A stretch of 64,000 nucleotides of DNA from Arthrobacter sp. HY1533 (GCF_027568515.1 NZ_JANKZF010000001.1:434001-498000), one strand, 5' to 3'. Positions 1 to 10,223 are shown, counted from the stretch's first letter. Translations and numbers: made by a program. The notes: generated by a model from the sequence alone, not told the origin.

Positions 1-1
1 G

Positions 2-682
2 GACTACCCGCTGAACCGGGATGACTGGGAGTACATTGCGCTCAAGCCCAAGGACGTGGTGGTTGGCGCGGCCGTCGCCGCAGACAGCGACGAACTGGTC
101 TTCATCACCCGTGGCGCCCAGCTGCTGCACTTCAGCGCCGCCAGCGTCCGCCCCCAGGGCCGCACGGCCGGCGGCATGGCCGGCATCAAGCTCGCTGCCG
201 GGGATGAGGTCATCTCCTTCACGGCCGTATCCCCCGGGGATCCCGAGGCCGTGGTGGTCACCGTGGCCGGCGGCCAGGACGCCCTGCCGGGGACCCCTTC
301 CGGCTCTGCCAAGGTCACGGCCTTCTCCGAGTACCCGGCCAAGGGCCGTGCCACGGGCGGCGTGCGTGCGCACCGCTTCCTGAAGGGCGAGGACAGGCTC
401 TTCCTGGCCTGGGCCGGGCATGGACCGGCCAAGGCCTCCACGAGCGCCGGTGTGGTCCGGGCGCTGCCCGTTGAACATGGGCACCGCGACGGTTCCGGTG
501 TTGCGCTGGGTGCCGGCATTGACCTGGTGGGCCCCAGCCTTTCCGCGCACGACGCCGGCACCCCGGGCAGCGCCGCACCGGCGGCTCCCGCGGTGGGCAC
601 GCAGGCGCCGGCCGCCCCGGTCTTTGACCCCACCCCCATCACGGACAGCACGCAAGAGGCCTTCGAGCTGCCGCTGGACTAA
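2..682 (+). CDS. parC: DNA topoisomerase (gyrase/topo IV) subunit A, C-terminal part
   Basis: The gene is cut by the left edge; only the last 226 codons are present. The sequence reads as the C-terminal beta-pinwheel of a type IIA topoisomerase A subunit, which wraps DNA while the missing N-terminal part holds the catalytic tyrosine. Repeating blade motifs are visible (ALKPKDVVVGA, FITRGAQLLHF, VRAHRF), and QGRTAGGMAG resembles a degenerate GyrA-box. The tail is rich in Ala and Pro and ends in ELPLD. I prefer ParC over GyrA because a ParE-like B subunit lies in the same window (14218-16329) and the GyrA-box is degenerate; gyrA would normally lie by gyrB near the origin. Family assignment is firm; ParC versus GyrA is inference. 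Confidence 0.8.
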   Translation, partial: DYPLNRDDWEYIALKPKDVVVGAAVAADSDELVFITRGAQLLHFSAASVRPQGRTAGGMAGIKLAAGDEVISFTAVSPGDPEAVVVTVAGGQDALPGTPSGSAKVTAFSEYPAKGRATGGVRAHRFLKGEDRLFLAWAGHGPAKASTSAGVVRALPVEHGHRDGSGVALGAGIDLVGPSLSAHDAGTPGSAAPAAPAVGTQAPAAPVFDPTPITDSTQEAFELPLD

Positions 683-700
683 TCGGAATAGACTGGCCGC

Positions 701-1219
701 ATGGCTATCACCCCCGATGAAAAAGACTGGACCTGGGTCCTGGAGCGCACTTGCCCCGAGTGCGGCTTCAACGCCCGCGAGGCTACCCCGGCTTCCGTGG
801 CAACCACGATCCCGGCCTTGTTGCCGCGCTGGCAGGCGGCACTCAAGCGCGCCAACGTTGAGGAGCGGCCCGCTGCGGACACGTGGTCGGTGCTGGAGTA
901 CGGCGCGCACGTCCGGGACGTGTTCGACGTCTTCACCACCCGCCTGGAGCTCATGCTCAGCCAGGACAACCCCAACTTTGCCAACTGGGACCAGGACCAG
1001 GCGGCGGAGGAGGGCGGCTACTCCCGGCTGGATCCCGCCGAGGTGTCGGCGGAGCTGGTGCAAAACGGCCTTGATGCCGCATCTGCCTTTGGCGCCGTTG
1101 CGCCGGAGGCTTGGCAGCGGCGCGGCCTGCGCAGCAACGGTTCAGCCTTCACGGTGGAGACCCTGTCCGGCTATTTCCTGCACGACGTGATCCACCACCT
1201 GCACGACATTGACGCCTAG
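701..1219 (+). CDS. DinB-like (four-helix bundle) family protein
   Basis: This 172-residue protein looks like the DinB/YfiT superfamily of metal-binding helical bundles, which includes mycothiol- and bacillithiol-dependent enzymes. Putative metal ligands are His in SVLEYGAHVRDVF (about residue 70) and the HHLHDID motif near the C-terminus (about residues 166-172). A CPEC pair near residue 15 is unusual and might bind metal. Substrate is unknown; a thiol transferase role is only a family-level guess. The start has no Shine-Dalgarno sequence but has a TAGACT hexamer at 689-694, exactly 6 nt before ATG, suggesting a leaderless mRNA. It ends 6 nt before the convergent acetyltransferase gene. Confidence 0.8.
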   Translation: MAITPDEKDWTWVLERTCPECGFNAREATPASVATTIPALLPRWQAALKRANVEERPAADTWSVLEYGAHVRDVFDVFTTRLELMLSQDNPNFANWDQDQAAEEGGYSRLDPAEVSAELVQNGLDAASAFGAVAPEAWQRRGLRSNGSAFTVETLSGYFLHDVIHHLHDIDA

Positions 1220-1225
1220 GCGGGG

Positions 1226-2215
1226 CTAGAGGGACTTGTCCCACGCAATGGTCACACGCCCCGGGATGGCTGTGTAGCCCAGGTTTTGGTAGAGGCCAAC
1301 GGCGCCGCTGGGGTTCTCGGTGTCCACATCAAGGGTTGCCGCGTCCATGCCGGCGGCCTTGTAGCGTGCCATGGCATCGAGCAGGAGCGCCGGCGCAATG
1401 CCCCGCCCGCGCCAATTCCGGCGAACCCCGAGAATGTCCGTGTAGCCGCAGCGGCGGCCCTCCCTGGCCGCGGCATCGGCGTCGAACATGGACATTTGGT
1501 AGCCGGCCACCTCGCCGCTTGCGTCGTCAATGGCCACGGAGGACAAGTCCGGCCGGAAGCTCTCATGGCCCAGGAAGTACTCCCACTTTTCCGGGCTGCG
1601 GGATTCCGATCCCCAGTGGTCGGCAAAGGCCTCGTTGTGGGCCAGGCGCACCGCCTCGCCCAGCTCTGACCTGAACGGAACCACTGTGACGCCGCTGGGC
1701 GCAACCGGTCCCGGCAGTTCCTCAAGCGGGCGCTCCATCTCGGTGAAATAGCGGATCCTGCCAAAGCCCGCGGCCCTCAGCAGCGCTTCGTGGGGTGCAT
1801 TGCCCTCGCGTGAATAGCACCGCGCGGCGGCCCCTGCCTGGCCCTCCACAGCGAAGCGGGCCCGTGCCACCTCCTGCTGCCAGGCCAGCACGGCGGAGCC
1901 GATGCCGCGGCGCTGCCAGAGCGGATCAACGCCGCCGAAGACAAATGCCACGGGTCCGCCGGGGTTCTTTGACACGTAGCCGTAAGCACGCGGCACGCCG
2001 TCCACGTCCACTCCCACCAGGGTGTTCTCCACGGCCGGGTTGACTGCGGACCCCAGGACTTCCACAAGGTCCGAGAGCTGGTCGTGCCAGGGCGCGTCCT
2101 CCGCCTCGGCAATGCGGACCACCAATTCCAGCAACGCATCCGCATCGGCCATGGCCAACGGCCGGAATGCCAATGCGGGAACCACGGGCAGGGACACAGC
2201 TTGCATCGAAGTCAT
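1226..2215 (-). CDS. GNAT-family N-acetyltransferase, two tandem domains
   Basis: A 329-residue protein made of two GNAT folds, the layout also used by mycothiol synthase MshD. The acetyl-CoA pyrophosphate loop is visible twice: QRRGIGSAVL at about residues 100-110 and WRGRGIAPALL at about residues 265-275. The second domain ends with the usual ENPSGAVGLYQNLGY segment. It lacks enough MshD-specific sequence for me to call it mycothiol synthase, so the acceptor substrate is unknown. The start ATG has no clear ribosome site; on the minus strand TAGGCT (2222-2227) lies exactly 6 nt upstream, fitting leaderless translation. It is divergent from the phosphoesterase gene. Confidence 0.85.
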   Translation of the reverse strand: MTSMQAVSLPVVPALAFRPLAMADADALLELVVRIAEAEDAPWHDQLSDLVEVLGSAVNPAVENTLVGVDVDGVPRAYGYVSKNPGGPVAFVFGGVDPLWQRRGIGSAVLAWQQEVARARFAVEGQAGAAARCYSREGNAPHEALLRAAGFGRIRYFTEMERPLEELPGPVAPSGVTVVPFRSELGEAVRLAHNEAFADHWGSESRSPEKWEYFLGHESFRPDLSSVAIDDASGEVAGYQMSMFDADAAAREGRRCGYTDILGVRRNWRGRGIAPALLLDAMARYKAAGMDAATLDVDTENPSGAVGLYQNLGYTAIPGRVTIAWDKSL

Positions 2216-2307
2216 GGCCCCAGCCTAGGCCAGGCCGCCACGTGTTTTCGCCCTCCGTTTACGCAACCGTGTCCGCCCGTTCAAAATGGCCCCGTACGGT
2301 CGCTGCC

Positions 2308-4077
2308 ATGTCAACCACACTTTCACGCCGCAACATGCTTGCCGGCGGCCTCGCCGGTGCCGGTGCCGCCGCGGCCGCACCCTTCCTCCTCCCCCAGGCT
2401 GCCCGCGCTGCGGTGCCCGCCGCCCCGGCTTCCGCCTCCGGCAAGGTGTTCACCCTGGCCGTCATCCCTGACACCCAGTACCTGTTCGACGGCGAGTCGC
2501 TCCACCCCGAGCCCCTCGCCGAGACCATGAAGCACCTTGCGGGCATGAAGGACCTGGCCTTCGTGGCCCACCTGGGCGATGTGGTGCAGAACGGGCAGGC
2601 CCAGGAGGTCGCGGCCGCAAAAAAGCCCTTCGAGATCCTCACGAAGAAGGGCATCCCGTTCTCCGTGGTGGCCGGCAACCACGATTTGCCCAACTCGAAC
2701 ACCGACGACCAGCGCGGGCCCACCCCGTTCCTGGACGCCTTTGGGCCACTGGCCTCCCGCCGGCGCATTGCCCGGGATGCCGGGGGCTACAACTCCGCGT
2801 ACACCTTTGACGGGGCGGGGACCGAATTCCTGCTGCTGGCCCTGGACTGGCGACTGTCCACGGCGGGCATTGCCTGGGCACGTTCCGTGCTCGAAGCCCA
2901 TGCCGGGACGCCCACCATCATCACAGTCCACGATTCAATCAGCGCCGACAGCGGCACGGGCGTCCAGAGCGCCCACGGCAAATTGGTCTGGGACAAGCTC
3001 ATCAACGACAACCCGCAGGTCTTCCTCAGCATCAACGGCCACTTCTGGCCCTCGGGGCGGATGGCCCGGGAGAACGCCGCGGGCAGGCCGGTTGAGCTGC
3101 ACCTGGCCAACTACCAGCAGCTCTACTACGGCGGCGCAGCTGCCGTGCGCCTGTACCGCTTTGACCTGGAACGGGGCGTGGTGGATGTTTCCACCGAGGT
3201 GCCGCACATCGAGGCGGGCGGCCTCAACGAACTGGAGCGGGAGGAACTGCAGCTGACCGCGGCCACGGACCGCTTCTCCTTCGCCCTGCCGCCGTCGCTG
3301 ACACCGCCGAAGCGCCGCGAGCCCCGGCCCGCGTCGGCAATGCTCATCCGCGGGACCGAGGCATACTGGCGCTTCGAGGGAACGGGGCCCCTGGCCGCGG
3401 GCCGGCGCATTGAGGACGCCTCGGGCCGGGGCAACACGCTGGTGGTGACAGGGCCGTCAACCGTTCCGCTGGCCTTTGCCGCCGCCAGCCACCCCGCCCA
3501 GCCGTCCGGGTCATCGCTGACATTCACAGGTTCAAAAGACACCGGCGCCTACCTGCTCACGGCGGACACCGCGCCCATCAACAAGGCAGCCTTTGAGCGC
3601 GGCTACACGTTCGAGGCCTTCTTCAAGCTGCCGGAGCCGTTCACGGGCGACTCCGCCTGGAGCGCCATCATCTCCCGCTGGGTGTCCGCCAAGGCGGCAG
3701 GGCGGGTCAACGGCGACGTCGACGAGCCCGCCGCGACGCTGTCAGTCAGCGGCGGCCCCGAGCTGCAGTGGTGCGTCTACCCCACCAACCTGGACCGCGG
3801 GGTGACCAACTGGGGCCACGAGCTGCGGACCTCCCGCTGGTGGCACGTGGCCGTTGTCAACGACGGCCGGCACACCACCATGTACGTGGACGGTTGCGCC
3901 GTGGTCCGCAACCCCTCCACCGTCAACAAGGGACTGGCCGGCGGGGAGGCCGGCGCACCGTGGGCCGTGGGCGCCTACTCGTGGGCGGGCGAGCTCGACA
4001 AGACGTGGCTGGGCTCCATCGGCGACATCCGCATCGTCTCGCGTGCGCTGGCACCGCGCGAGTTCATGATCGCCTGA
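2308..4077 (+). CDS. Tat-exported metallophosphoesterase with C-terminal LamG-like domain
   Basis: 589 residues from the chosen ATG; a longer upstream reading frame is open but the N-terminus here is a proper Tat signal: SRRNMLAGG followed by an Ala-rich hydrophobic stretch and an AxA cleavage site near residue 33. The calcineurin-like phosphoesterase domain follows, with metal-ligand motifs VIPDTQY, HLGDVV, AGNHD and INGHFW in the right order (residues about 50-260). The C-terminal third (about 345-585) resembles a concanavalin-like LamG fold (AYWRFEG, FEAFFKL, WWHVAVVNDG, MYVDG). The enzyme should act outside the membrane on an unknown phosphoester, perhaps held to a glycan by the lectin-like domain. 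TACGGT at 2295-2300 lies 7 nt before the ATG. Confidence 0.85.
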   Translation: MSTTLSRRNMLAGGLAGAGAAAAAPFLLPQAARAAVPAAPASASGKVFTLAVIPDTQYLFDGESLHPEPLAETMKHLAGMKDLAFVAHLGDVVQNGQAQEVAAAKKPFEILTKKGIPFSVVAGNHDLPNSNTDDQRGPTPFLDAFGPLASRRRIARDAGGYNSAYTFDGAGTEFLLLALDWRLSTAGIAWARSVLEAHAGTPTIITVHDSISADSGTGVQSAHGKLVWDKLINDNPQVFLSINGHFWPSGRMARENAAGRPVELHLANYQQLYYGGAAAVRLYRFDLERGVVDVSTEVPHIEAGGLNELEREELQLTAATDRFSFALPPSLTPPKRREPRPASAMLIRGTEAYWRFEGTGPLAAGRRIEDASGRGNTLVVTGPSTVPLAFAAASHPAQPSGSSLTFTGSKDTGAYLLTADTAPINKAAFERGYTFEAFFKLPEPFTGDSAWSAIISRWVSAKAAGRVNGDVDEPAATLSVSGGPELQWCVYPTNLDRGVTNWGHELRTSRWWHVAVVNDGRHTTMYVDGCAVVRNPSTVNKGLAGGEAGAPWAVGAYSWAGELDKTWLGSIGDIRIVSRALAPREFMIA

Positions 4078-4087
4078 CGGCCACCGC

Positions 4088-7000
4088 CTAACTGTGCGCG
4101 GCCCGGGCTGCCTCCCGCCCGGCCCCCAGCGCAAGGTGGGTGTCGGCGGTGGCGGCCAGGCCGGCGTCGTGCGTCACGAGGACCACGGCGGCACCGGACA
4201 GGGCCCCGCGCAGCTCCGCCAGGAGTTCGGCCGACTCGTCCACGCCCAGGTGCGCCGTGGGCTCGTCGAGCAGCACGACGTCGGCTCCCGCCACGAGCGT
4301 GCGTGCCACCGACACTCGGGTGCGCTGACCGCCGGAGAGGTGGTGCCCGCCGGGGCCCAAGCGTGTGTCCAGGCCCGCGGGCAGCGACTCGAACCACGGC
4401 CCCAGGCCCACGGTGCCCAGTGACAGGGCCAGCTCGCCGTCAGTGGGGGCGCTGCCCGCCGGCTTGGCCAGGGCCAGGTTGGCGCGCAGCGTGGAGTTGA
4501 ACAGGTATGCGTCCTGCGGGCACCAGGCGATGCGGCCCAGTGATTCGGCCGTGGCCGGCCGTTCGTTGAGCAGGTAGCTGCCGGCCTCGGGCTTCAGGAA
4601 CCCCAGCAGCACGGCCAGCAGGGTGGACTTGCCGGAGCCGGAGGGGCCGCTGACGCGCCACCACCGCCCCCGTTCGGTGCCGCCGCTAATGCCCGTGAAA
4701 ACGGCATCCCGTGTGTTGGGGTAGCGGGCGGCGATGTCCCTGACGGCAAGGGTTTCCACGGCTTCCGTGGCACCGGCCTCCTCCACTGCTGCCTGGACAG
4801 TTGCGGGTGCGTCAAGCAGGGGCAGGGTGCGGTTCATGAGCGTGGCCAGGGCCGGCAGGGCACTGACGGCCTCGATGTACTGTCCCAGGGGCTCGGCCAG
4901 GGCCAGCATGAGCAGTGCGGCCACGGCGGCCGCACGGGGGTCGACCCCGGAGGTGATGGCAACCAGTGCCGCGGCCACGGCGGCCAGGGATGTCAGCAAC
5001 GTGACCGTGCCCTGGCCCAGGCCGTCGGCCCAGGCCAGCCGGCGCAGCGGCCTGGCAACGGCGGCGTCGGCCCGGCTGAACCGGGCGGCTTCCGCCGGGC
5101 CCACACCGTTGGCGGCGAGCTGGCCCGCGGCGGAAAACAAGGTGGTGGTGCGCCCGGCAAGCCAGACCCGGTGCACGGCGGCGGCGGCGGATGCCCGGCG
5201 CTGTGCCGCCAGCACCAAAACGGGCAGCAGGAGCAGGGCCAGGGCCCCGAGCAGAAGGACCACGCCGGCGGCCTCGGGCACCAGGAGCCAAACTGTCAGC
5301 AGCACAGCGCCGTAGGAAATGACGGCGGAAGGGATGGGGACCACGACGCGCGGCACGGCGTCGCGCAGCTCGTCGACATCGGCCACGAGGGTGCCCAACG
5401 CACCGCCGGAGCGGGTCAGCTTGCCCCAATGGACCACTGAGGAACCCAGCGAGTCCCAGAGCCGCAGGCGGAGATCGGCGGCCCAGCGGAACACGGCGTC
5501 GTGGGTGAGCAGCCGTTCCGAGTACCGCAAGAGGGAGCGGCCAATGCCGAAGGCCCGCACTCCAACAATCAGGGTCAGCAGGTACAGGATGGGCGGCTGC
5601 GCGGCGGCCCAGACAATGAGCCAGCCGGAGATGCCTGACAATGCCGCGGCGCTGAGGGTGGCCAGGGCCGAGACCAGCACGCCCGCGGCGAAGCGGGGTG
5701 AGCGCAGCGGCAGCCGGCGCAGGTGGCGCCAGTGGAAGCGGGCCGGCGGCGCCTCAACGGCTGCGGCGGGGCCCGCCACTGCGACGGCGGGTGACAGCTC
5801 TTCCTGCCCTGTCACGGCCGGGGCAGGCCCGCCTCGCAGCAGGCATACAAGCTGGGGATCGTGGCTTGCCACGGCAACGGCAACGCTCCCCCGCAGGGAT
5901 GCCACCGCCTTGCGGACGGCCTGGGCAGAGACGGGGTCCAGGTGGGCAGTGGGCTCATCCAGGAGCGCCAGCTCCACGCCGGGATCCACGGCAATCCGGG
6001 CCAGGGCACGGGCAACGGCCACGCGGCGCAGTTCGCCGGGGCTGCAGTCCACCACGTTCCGGTCCGCCAGGTGTGCTGCGTTGACCGCGGCAAGGGCATC
6101 CCGAACGGTGCCGGCCCCCAGCTCCAATTGTTGGGGCCCGGCGGCGTAGAGCGCCAACTCCGCCGTGACGGTTTCCTCGGTGAAGGCGGGGTGCTGGGAC
6201 ACGTAGACCACGGCGTCCGGGTTGCGCACGGCCAGCTGTCCCGAAACCGTGGCGGCGCCGGGGCCAGACGCGGGCAGGATGCCGGCCATGGCCGCGAGCA
6301 GTGTGGACTTGCCTGTGCCGCTGGGTGTTGCGAGCACCAGCACGCCGCCGGGGGCCAGCTTGGCCGTGAACCCCGAGACGGCCGCCCCGCCGCGCCCCGG
6401 GTAGCTGACGCCGAAGTCGCGGGCCTCCATGACGGTGCCCGGTGCGGGCGCCGCCATGGGCCGGGAGGGGGTTTCGGCGTCGAGAATTTCGGTGGCGCGG
6501 CGCAGGGCCTCCACGCCGTCCTCGCTGCCGTGGTGCGCGGCGCCGAGGTCGCGCAGGGGGCGGAAGCATTCGGGGGCCAGCATGAGTGCCAGCAGCCCGG
6601 CCTCCAGCGGCATCTCGCCGGCCACGAGGCGCACGCCAATGAACACGGCCACCACAGCCACCGAGATGGTGCTGATGAGCTCCAGGGCCATGGAAGACAG
6701 GAACGCGGTGCGCAGGGTGGCCATGGTGGACTTGCGGTAGGCCTCGCAGACATCTGCCAGGGCCTTGCGCTGTGCCGTGGCGCGGCGCAGGCCCACCAGG
6801 ACCGGCAGGCCGCGGGCCAGTTCCAGCAGGTGGTTGGAGAGCCGGTCCAGGCCGGCGGCGGCCGCCTCGACCCGCTCCTGGGTATGGAAGCCAATGAGGA
6901 TCATGAAGACGGGCACGAGTGGCAGCGTGAGCGCCACAATCAGGGCGCTGACCCAGTCGGACATCAGAATTTGGATCCCCAGCAGCAGCGGCAGCACGGC

Positions 7001-7411
7001 GCAGCTGACAAGGGCCGGAAGGTAGGCGCTGAAGTAGTTGTCCAGCCCGTCGAGCCCGCGGCTGGCGAGCATGCCCTCGGCACCCACGGCACCGCCCTGC
7101 CCGGCGTTGCGCCGGTCCAGGCGGTGCGCCACGAGCCTGGCCCGCAGTTCCTCCTTCGCGCCGAGGGCCGCGCGCCGGGCCAGGATCGACTGGCCCCACA
7201 CGGCACCGGCAAGCAGGACAGCGCCCACACTCCCCTGCACCAGCAGCTTGGCGGTGTCCAACTCCTGGCCGCCGGCCCATTGGGCCACGGCGTGGGCCAG
7301 TGCGCCCAGCCAAAGGACCAGGCCCACGGCCTTGAGTGCGGCCAGCCCGCCCAGGCCGGCAAGTGCCAGCCGGGTGGAGCGTCCGGGAGGAAGTGTGGGT
7401 CGCATGCCCAT
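4088..7411 (-). CDS. cydDC: Fused CydDC thiol-export ABC transporter for cytochrome bd assembly
   Basis: 1107 residues carrying both halves of the heterodimeric CydDC exporter, which moves cysteine/glutathione-type thiols and is needed to assemble cytochrome bd. The first half has six membrane segments and an ATPase domain with Walker A (PSGTGKSTLL), a divergent signature CSPGE and Walker B LLDEPTAHLD. The second half has another membrane domain, Walker [12 protein letters not shown], canonical LSGGQ and LLDEPTAHLG. I start at ATG 7411 rather than an upstream TTG (7429), because a GGAGGT site lies just upstream. The start lies 1 nt past the cydB stop, so translation is likely coupled. Fusion of CydD and CydC is common in actinobacteria. 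Confidence 0.92.
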   Translation of the reverse strand: MGMRPTLPPGRSTRLALAGLGGLAALKAVGLVLWLGALAHAVAQWAGGQELDTAKLLVQGSVGAVLLAGAVWGQSILARRAALGAKEELRARLVAHRLDRRNAGQGGAVGAEGMLASRGLDGLDNYFSAYLPALVSCAVLPLLLGIQILMSDWVSALIVALTLPLVPVFMILIGFHTQERVEAAAAGLDRLSNHLLELARGLPVLVGLRRATAQRKALADVCEAYRKSTMATLRTAFLSSMALELISTISVAVVAVFIGVRLVAGEMPLEAGLLALMLAPECFRPLRDLGAAHHGSEDGVEALRRATEILDAETPSRPMAAPAPGTVMEARDFGVSYPGRGGAAVSGFTAKLAPGGVLVLATPSGTGKSTLLAAMAGILPASGPGAATVSGQLAVRNPDAVVYVSQHPAFTEETVTAELALYAAGPQQLELGAGTVRDALAAVNAAHLADRNVVDCSPGELRRVAVARALARIAVDPGVELALLDEPTAHLDPVSAQAVRKAVASLRGSVAVAVASHDPQLVCLLRGGPAPAVTGQEELSPAVAVAGPAAAVEAPPARFHWRHLRRLPLRSPRFAAGVLVSALATLSAAALSGISGWLIVWAAAQPPILYLLTLIVGVRAFGIGRSLLRYSERLLTHDAVFRWAADLRLRLWDSLGSSVVHWGKLTRSGGALGTLVADVDELRDAVPRVVVPIPSAVISYGAVLLTVWLLVPEAAGVVLLLGALALLLLPVLVLAAQRRASAAAAVHRVWLAGRTTTLFSAAGQLAANGVGPAEAARFSRADAAVARPLRRLAWADGLGQGTVTLLTSLAAVAAALVAITSGVDPRAAAVAALLMLALAEPLGQYIEAVSALPALATLMNRTLPLLDAPATVQAAVEEAGATEAVETLAVRDIAARYPNTRDAVFTGISGGTERGRWWRVSGPSGSGKSTLLAVLLGFLKPEAGSYLLNERPATAESLGRIAWCPQDAYLFNSTLRANLALAKPAGSAPTDGELALSLGTVGLGPWFESLPAGLDTRLGPGGHHLSGGQRTRVSVARTLVAGADVVLLDEPTAHLGVDESAELLAELRGALSGAAVVLVTHDAGLAATADTHLALGAGREAARAAHS

Positions 7412-7412
7412 G

Positions 7413-8447
<1,035 letters not shown>

Positions 8448-8501
8448 CAGTAATCCTTGGGGGTTGTCGGCGGCGTGGGGCCAATTTGTGCGGGGCTGGG
8501 G

Positions 8502-10088
8502 CTAGTAGGCAAACGCAAGCACATCGTCGCCGCCTTCCCCGCCCGGGCCGTGGCCGCCGTCGTCCTTCTTCTTGGTCGCATCCAACTCCGGCATGGCCGA
8601 GACCACCCCGCCGCGGATGTACTTGGTCAGCAGGACCACTTCCACCACCAGGAGCACGGCGTAAACCGTGGTCAGGGCCACGAGCGAGAAGATGACCTCG
8701 CCGGCGGAGACCCCGGGCGAGACCGCGGCCGCGGTGAACATGAACACCTGGTCGATGCCTGTCATGACGGGGTTGGGGGCCACAACAAAGGGCTGGCGTC
8801 CCATTTCGGTGAAGATCCAGCCGGCGGCGTTGGCGCCGAAGGGGGCCAGGATGCCAATCAGGGCCAGGCGCATGAGCCCCTTGGACTGCGGCACGGTGCC
8901 CTTGCGGGCCAGCCACAGGGCAACGGCCGCCGCGGCAGCTGCGAGCCCGCCGAAGCCGATCATCATGCGGAAGCCCCAGTAGGTCACGGCCATGATGGGC
9001 ACGTAGTTGATTTCCTGCCCGGCACGGGAACCGTACATGGGGTCATCCGGGATGTGGGTGCCGTAGCGTTCCTGGTACTCGGGGACCAGGGTGTTGACGC
9101 CGCGCACTTCGGTGGTGAAGTCGCCATTGGCAAGGAAGGAGAGCAGGCCGGGGATTTCCATGACGGCCACGACGTCGGAGCAGTCGCGGCTGCCGACGTC
9201 GCCAATGGAGAGGACGGAGAAGCCGGTGCCGTCGTGGCAGGCGGCCTCAGCGGCGGCCATCTTCATGGGCTGCTGTTCGAACATCAGCTTGGCCTGGACG
9301 TCTCCGGAGATGGCAGTTCCGGCGAAGGCGATCATGGCCACCACGGCGCCCAGGCGCAGCGACTTGATCCAGACGGAGTGGTCTTTCTTGTCGCGGCCCG
9401 GAATGGTGGCGGATTCGCCCACGATGACGCGGCCGTCGGCGTCCACGGTGTCAATGCCGTCCTTGCGGCGGCGCCACAGCTGGTACCAGGAAATGCCGAG
9501 CAGGAAGCCGCCGGCCACGGCCAGGGCGCCGGTGATGGTGTGGAAGAACGCCACGATGGCCGTGTTGTTGGTGAAGACGGCCCAGGCGTCCACCATGACG
9601 GGGCGTCCGTCGATCATTTCAACACCCACGGGGTGCTGCATCCAGGAGTTGGCCACGAGGATGAAGTAGGCGGAGACAATGGAGCCGGCCACGGCAATCC
9701 ACAGGCAGGCCAGGTGGATCCTTGGCGGCAGCTTCTTCCAGCCGAAGATCCACAGGCCAAGGAACGTCGATTCGACGAAGAAGGCCAGCAGGGCCTCCAT
9801 GGCCAGCGGGGCGCCGAAGACGTCGCCCACAAAGCGGCTGTACTCGCTCCAGGCCATGCCGAACTGGAATTCCTGCACGATGCCCGTGGCCACACCCATG
9901 ATGAAGTTGATCAGGAAGAGCTTGCCCCAAAACTTGGTCATGCGCAGGTACGCCTCGTTGCCGGTCTTGTGCCAGCGCGTCTGCAGGATGGCCACGAGTG
10001 TGCCCAATCCGATGGTGAGCGGCACCATCATGAAGTGGTACACCGTCACAATCCCGAATTGCCACCGCGCTATGTCAAGAGCGTCCAC
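8502..10088 (-). CDS. cydA: Cytochrome bd oxidase subunit I
   Basis: 528 residues; the subunit carrying haems b558, b595 and d. ARWQFGIVTVYHF near the N-terminus contains the conserved haem-ligand His, and GRQPFVV corresponds to the family motif GRQPW, with Phe in place of Trp. I choose GTG at 10088, giving the usual MDALDIARWQFG start, because an AGGGGAAG ribosome site lies just before it; the reading frame is open to ATG 10103, which would place that site inside the gene. First gene of the cyd operon. The upstream region has a TTGACA/TAGAAC promoter covered by two TTCTAC-N5-GTAGAA dyads, so BlaI-type repression is likely. Confidence 0.94.
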   Translation of the reverse strand: MDALDIARWQFGIVTVYHFMMVPLTIGLGTLVAILQTRWHKTGNEAYLRMTKFWGKLFLINFIMGVATGIVQEFQFGMAWSEYSRFVGDVFGAPLAMEALLAFFVESTFLGLWIFGWKKLPPRIHLACLWIAVAGSIVSAYFILVANSWMQHPVGVEMIDGRPVMVDAWAVFTNNTAIVAFFHTITGALAVAGGFLLGISWYQLWRRRKDGIDTVDADGRVIVGESATIPGRDKKDHSVWIKSLRLGAVVAMIAFAGTAISGDVQAKLMFEQQPMKMAAAEAACHDGTGFSVLSIGDVGSRDCSDVVAVMEIPGLLSFLANGDFTTEVRGVNTLVPEYQERYGTHIPDDPMYGSRAGQEINYVPIMAVTYWGFRMMIGFGGLAAAAAAVALWLARKGTVPQSKGLMRLALIGILAPFGANAAGWIFTEMGRQPFVVAPNPVMTGIDQVFMFTAAAVSPGVSAGEVIFSLVALTTVYAVLLVVEVVLLTKYIRGGVVSAMPELDATKKKDDGGHGPGGEGGDDVLAFAY

Positions 10089-10129
10089 TATTCTTCCCCT
10101 CATCCGTAAGATGCAGAATCAAAACAAAC

Positions 10130-10146
10130 TTCTACATTATGTAGAA
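10130..10146. promoter_or_regulatory. Operator-like dyad 1 (TTCTAC-N5-GTAGAA)
   Basis: A perfect 8+1+8 dyad, TTCTACATTATGTAGAA, between cydA and the BlaI-type gene. It fits the TACA/TGTA half-site type bound by BlaI/MecI repressors. It lies where a cydA transcript would begin, given the promoter at 10153-10182. Confidence 0.7.
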
Positions 10147-10152
10147 ATACCA

Positions 10153-10182
10153 GTTCTACCCCGCGTAGAACTTTGCTGTCAA
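10153..10182 (-). promoter_or_regulatory. Predicted cydA promoter with embedded operator-like dyad 2
   Basis: On the minus strand TTGACA (10177-10182) is followed after 18 nt by TAGAAC (10153-10158), a plausible sigma-70-type promoter for cydA. The spacer and -10 are occupied by a second perfect dyad, GTTCTAC-N5-GTAGAAC (10153-10171). Its TTCTAC-N5-GTAGAA core is identical to dyad 1, and the two centres are 24 bp apart. A lone GTAGAG half-site at 10188-10193 continues the same spacing. Confidence 0.65.
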
Positions 10183-10204
10183 AACCTGTAGAGTTGGGCC
10201 ATGG

Positions 10205-10223
10205 GGTACATGTTGTATGTGCC
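10205..10223. promoter_or_regulatory. Imperfect dyad upstream of the BlaI-type gene
   Basis: GGTACAT-N5-ATGTGCC has one mismatch and the same arm-N5-arm architecture as the two dyads at 10130-10171. It lies 34 nt before the repressor start and could be a weaker autoregulatory site. Its relation to the other two is inference. Confidence 0.4.

Noticed and set aside
8457-10109. 550-codon open frame opposite cydA
   Set aside because: Low-complexity His/Gly/Asp-rich translation; cydA on the other strand has all expected motifs.
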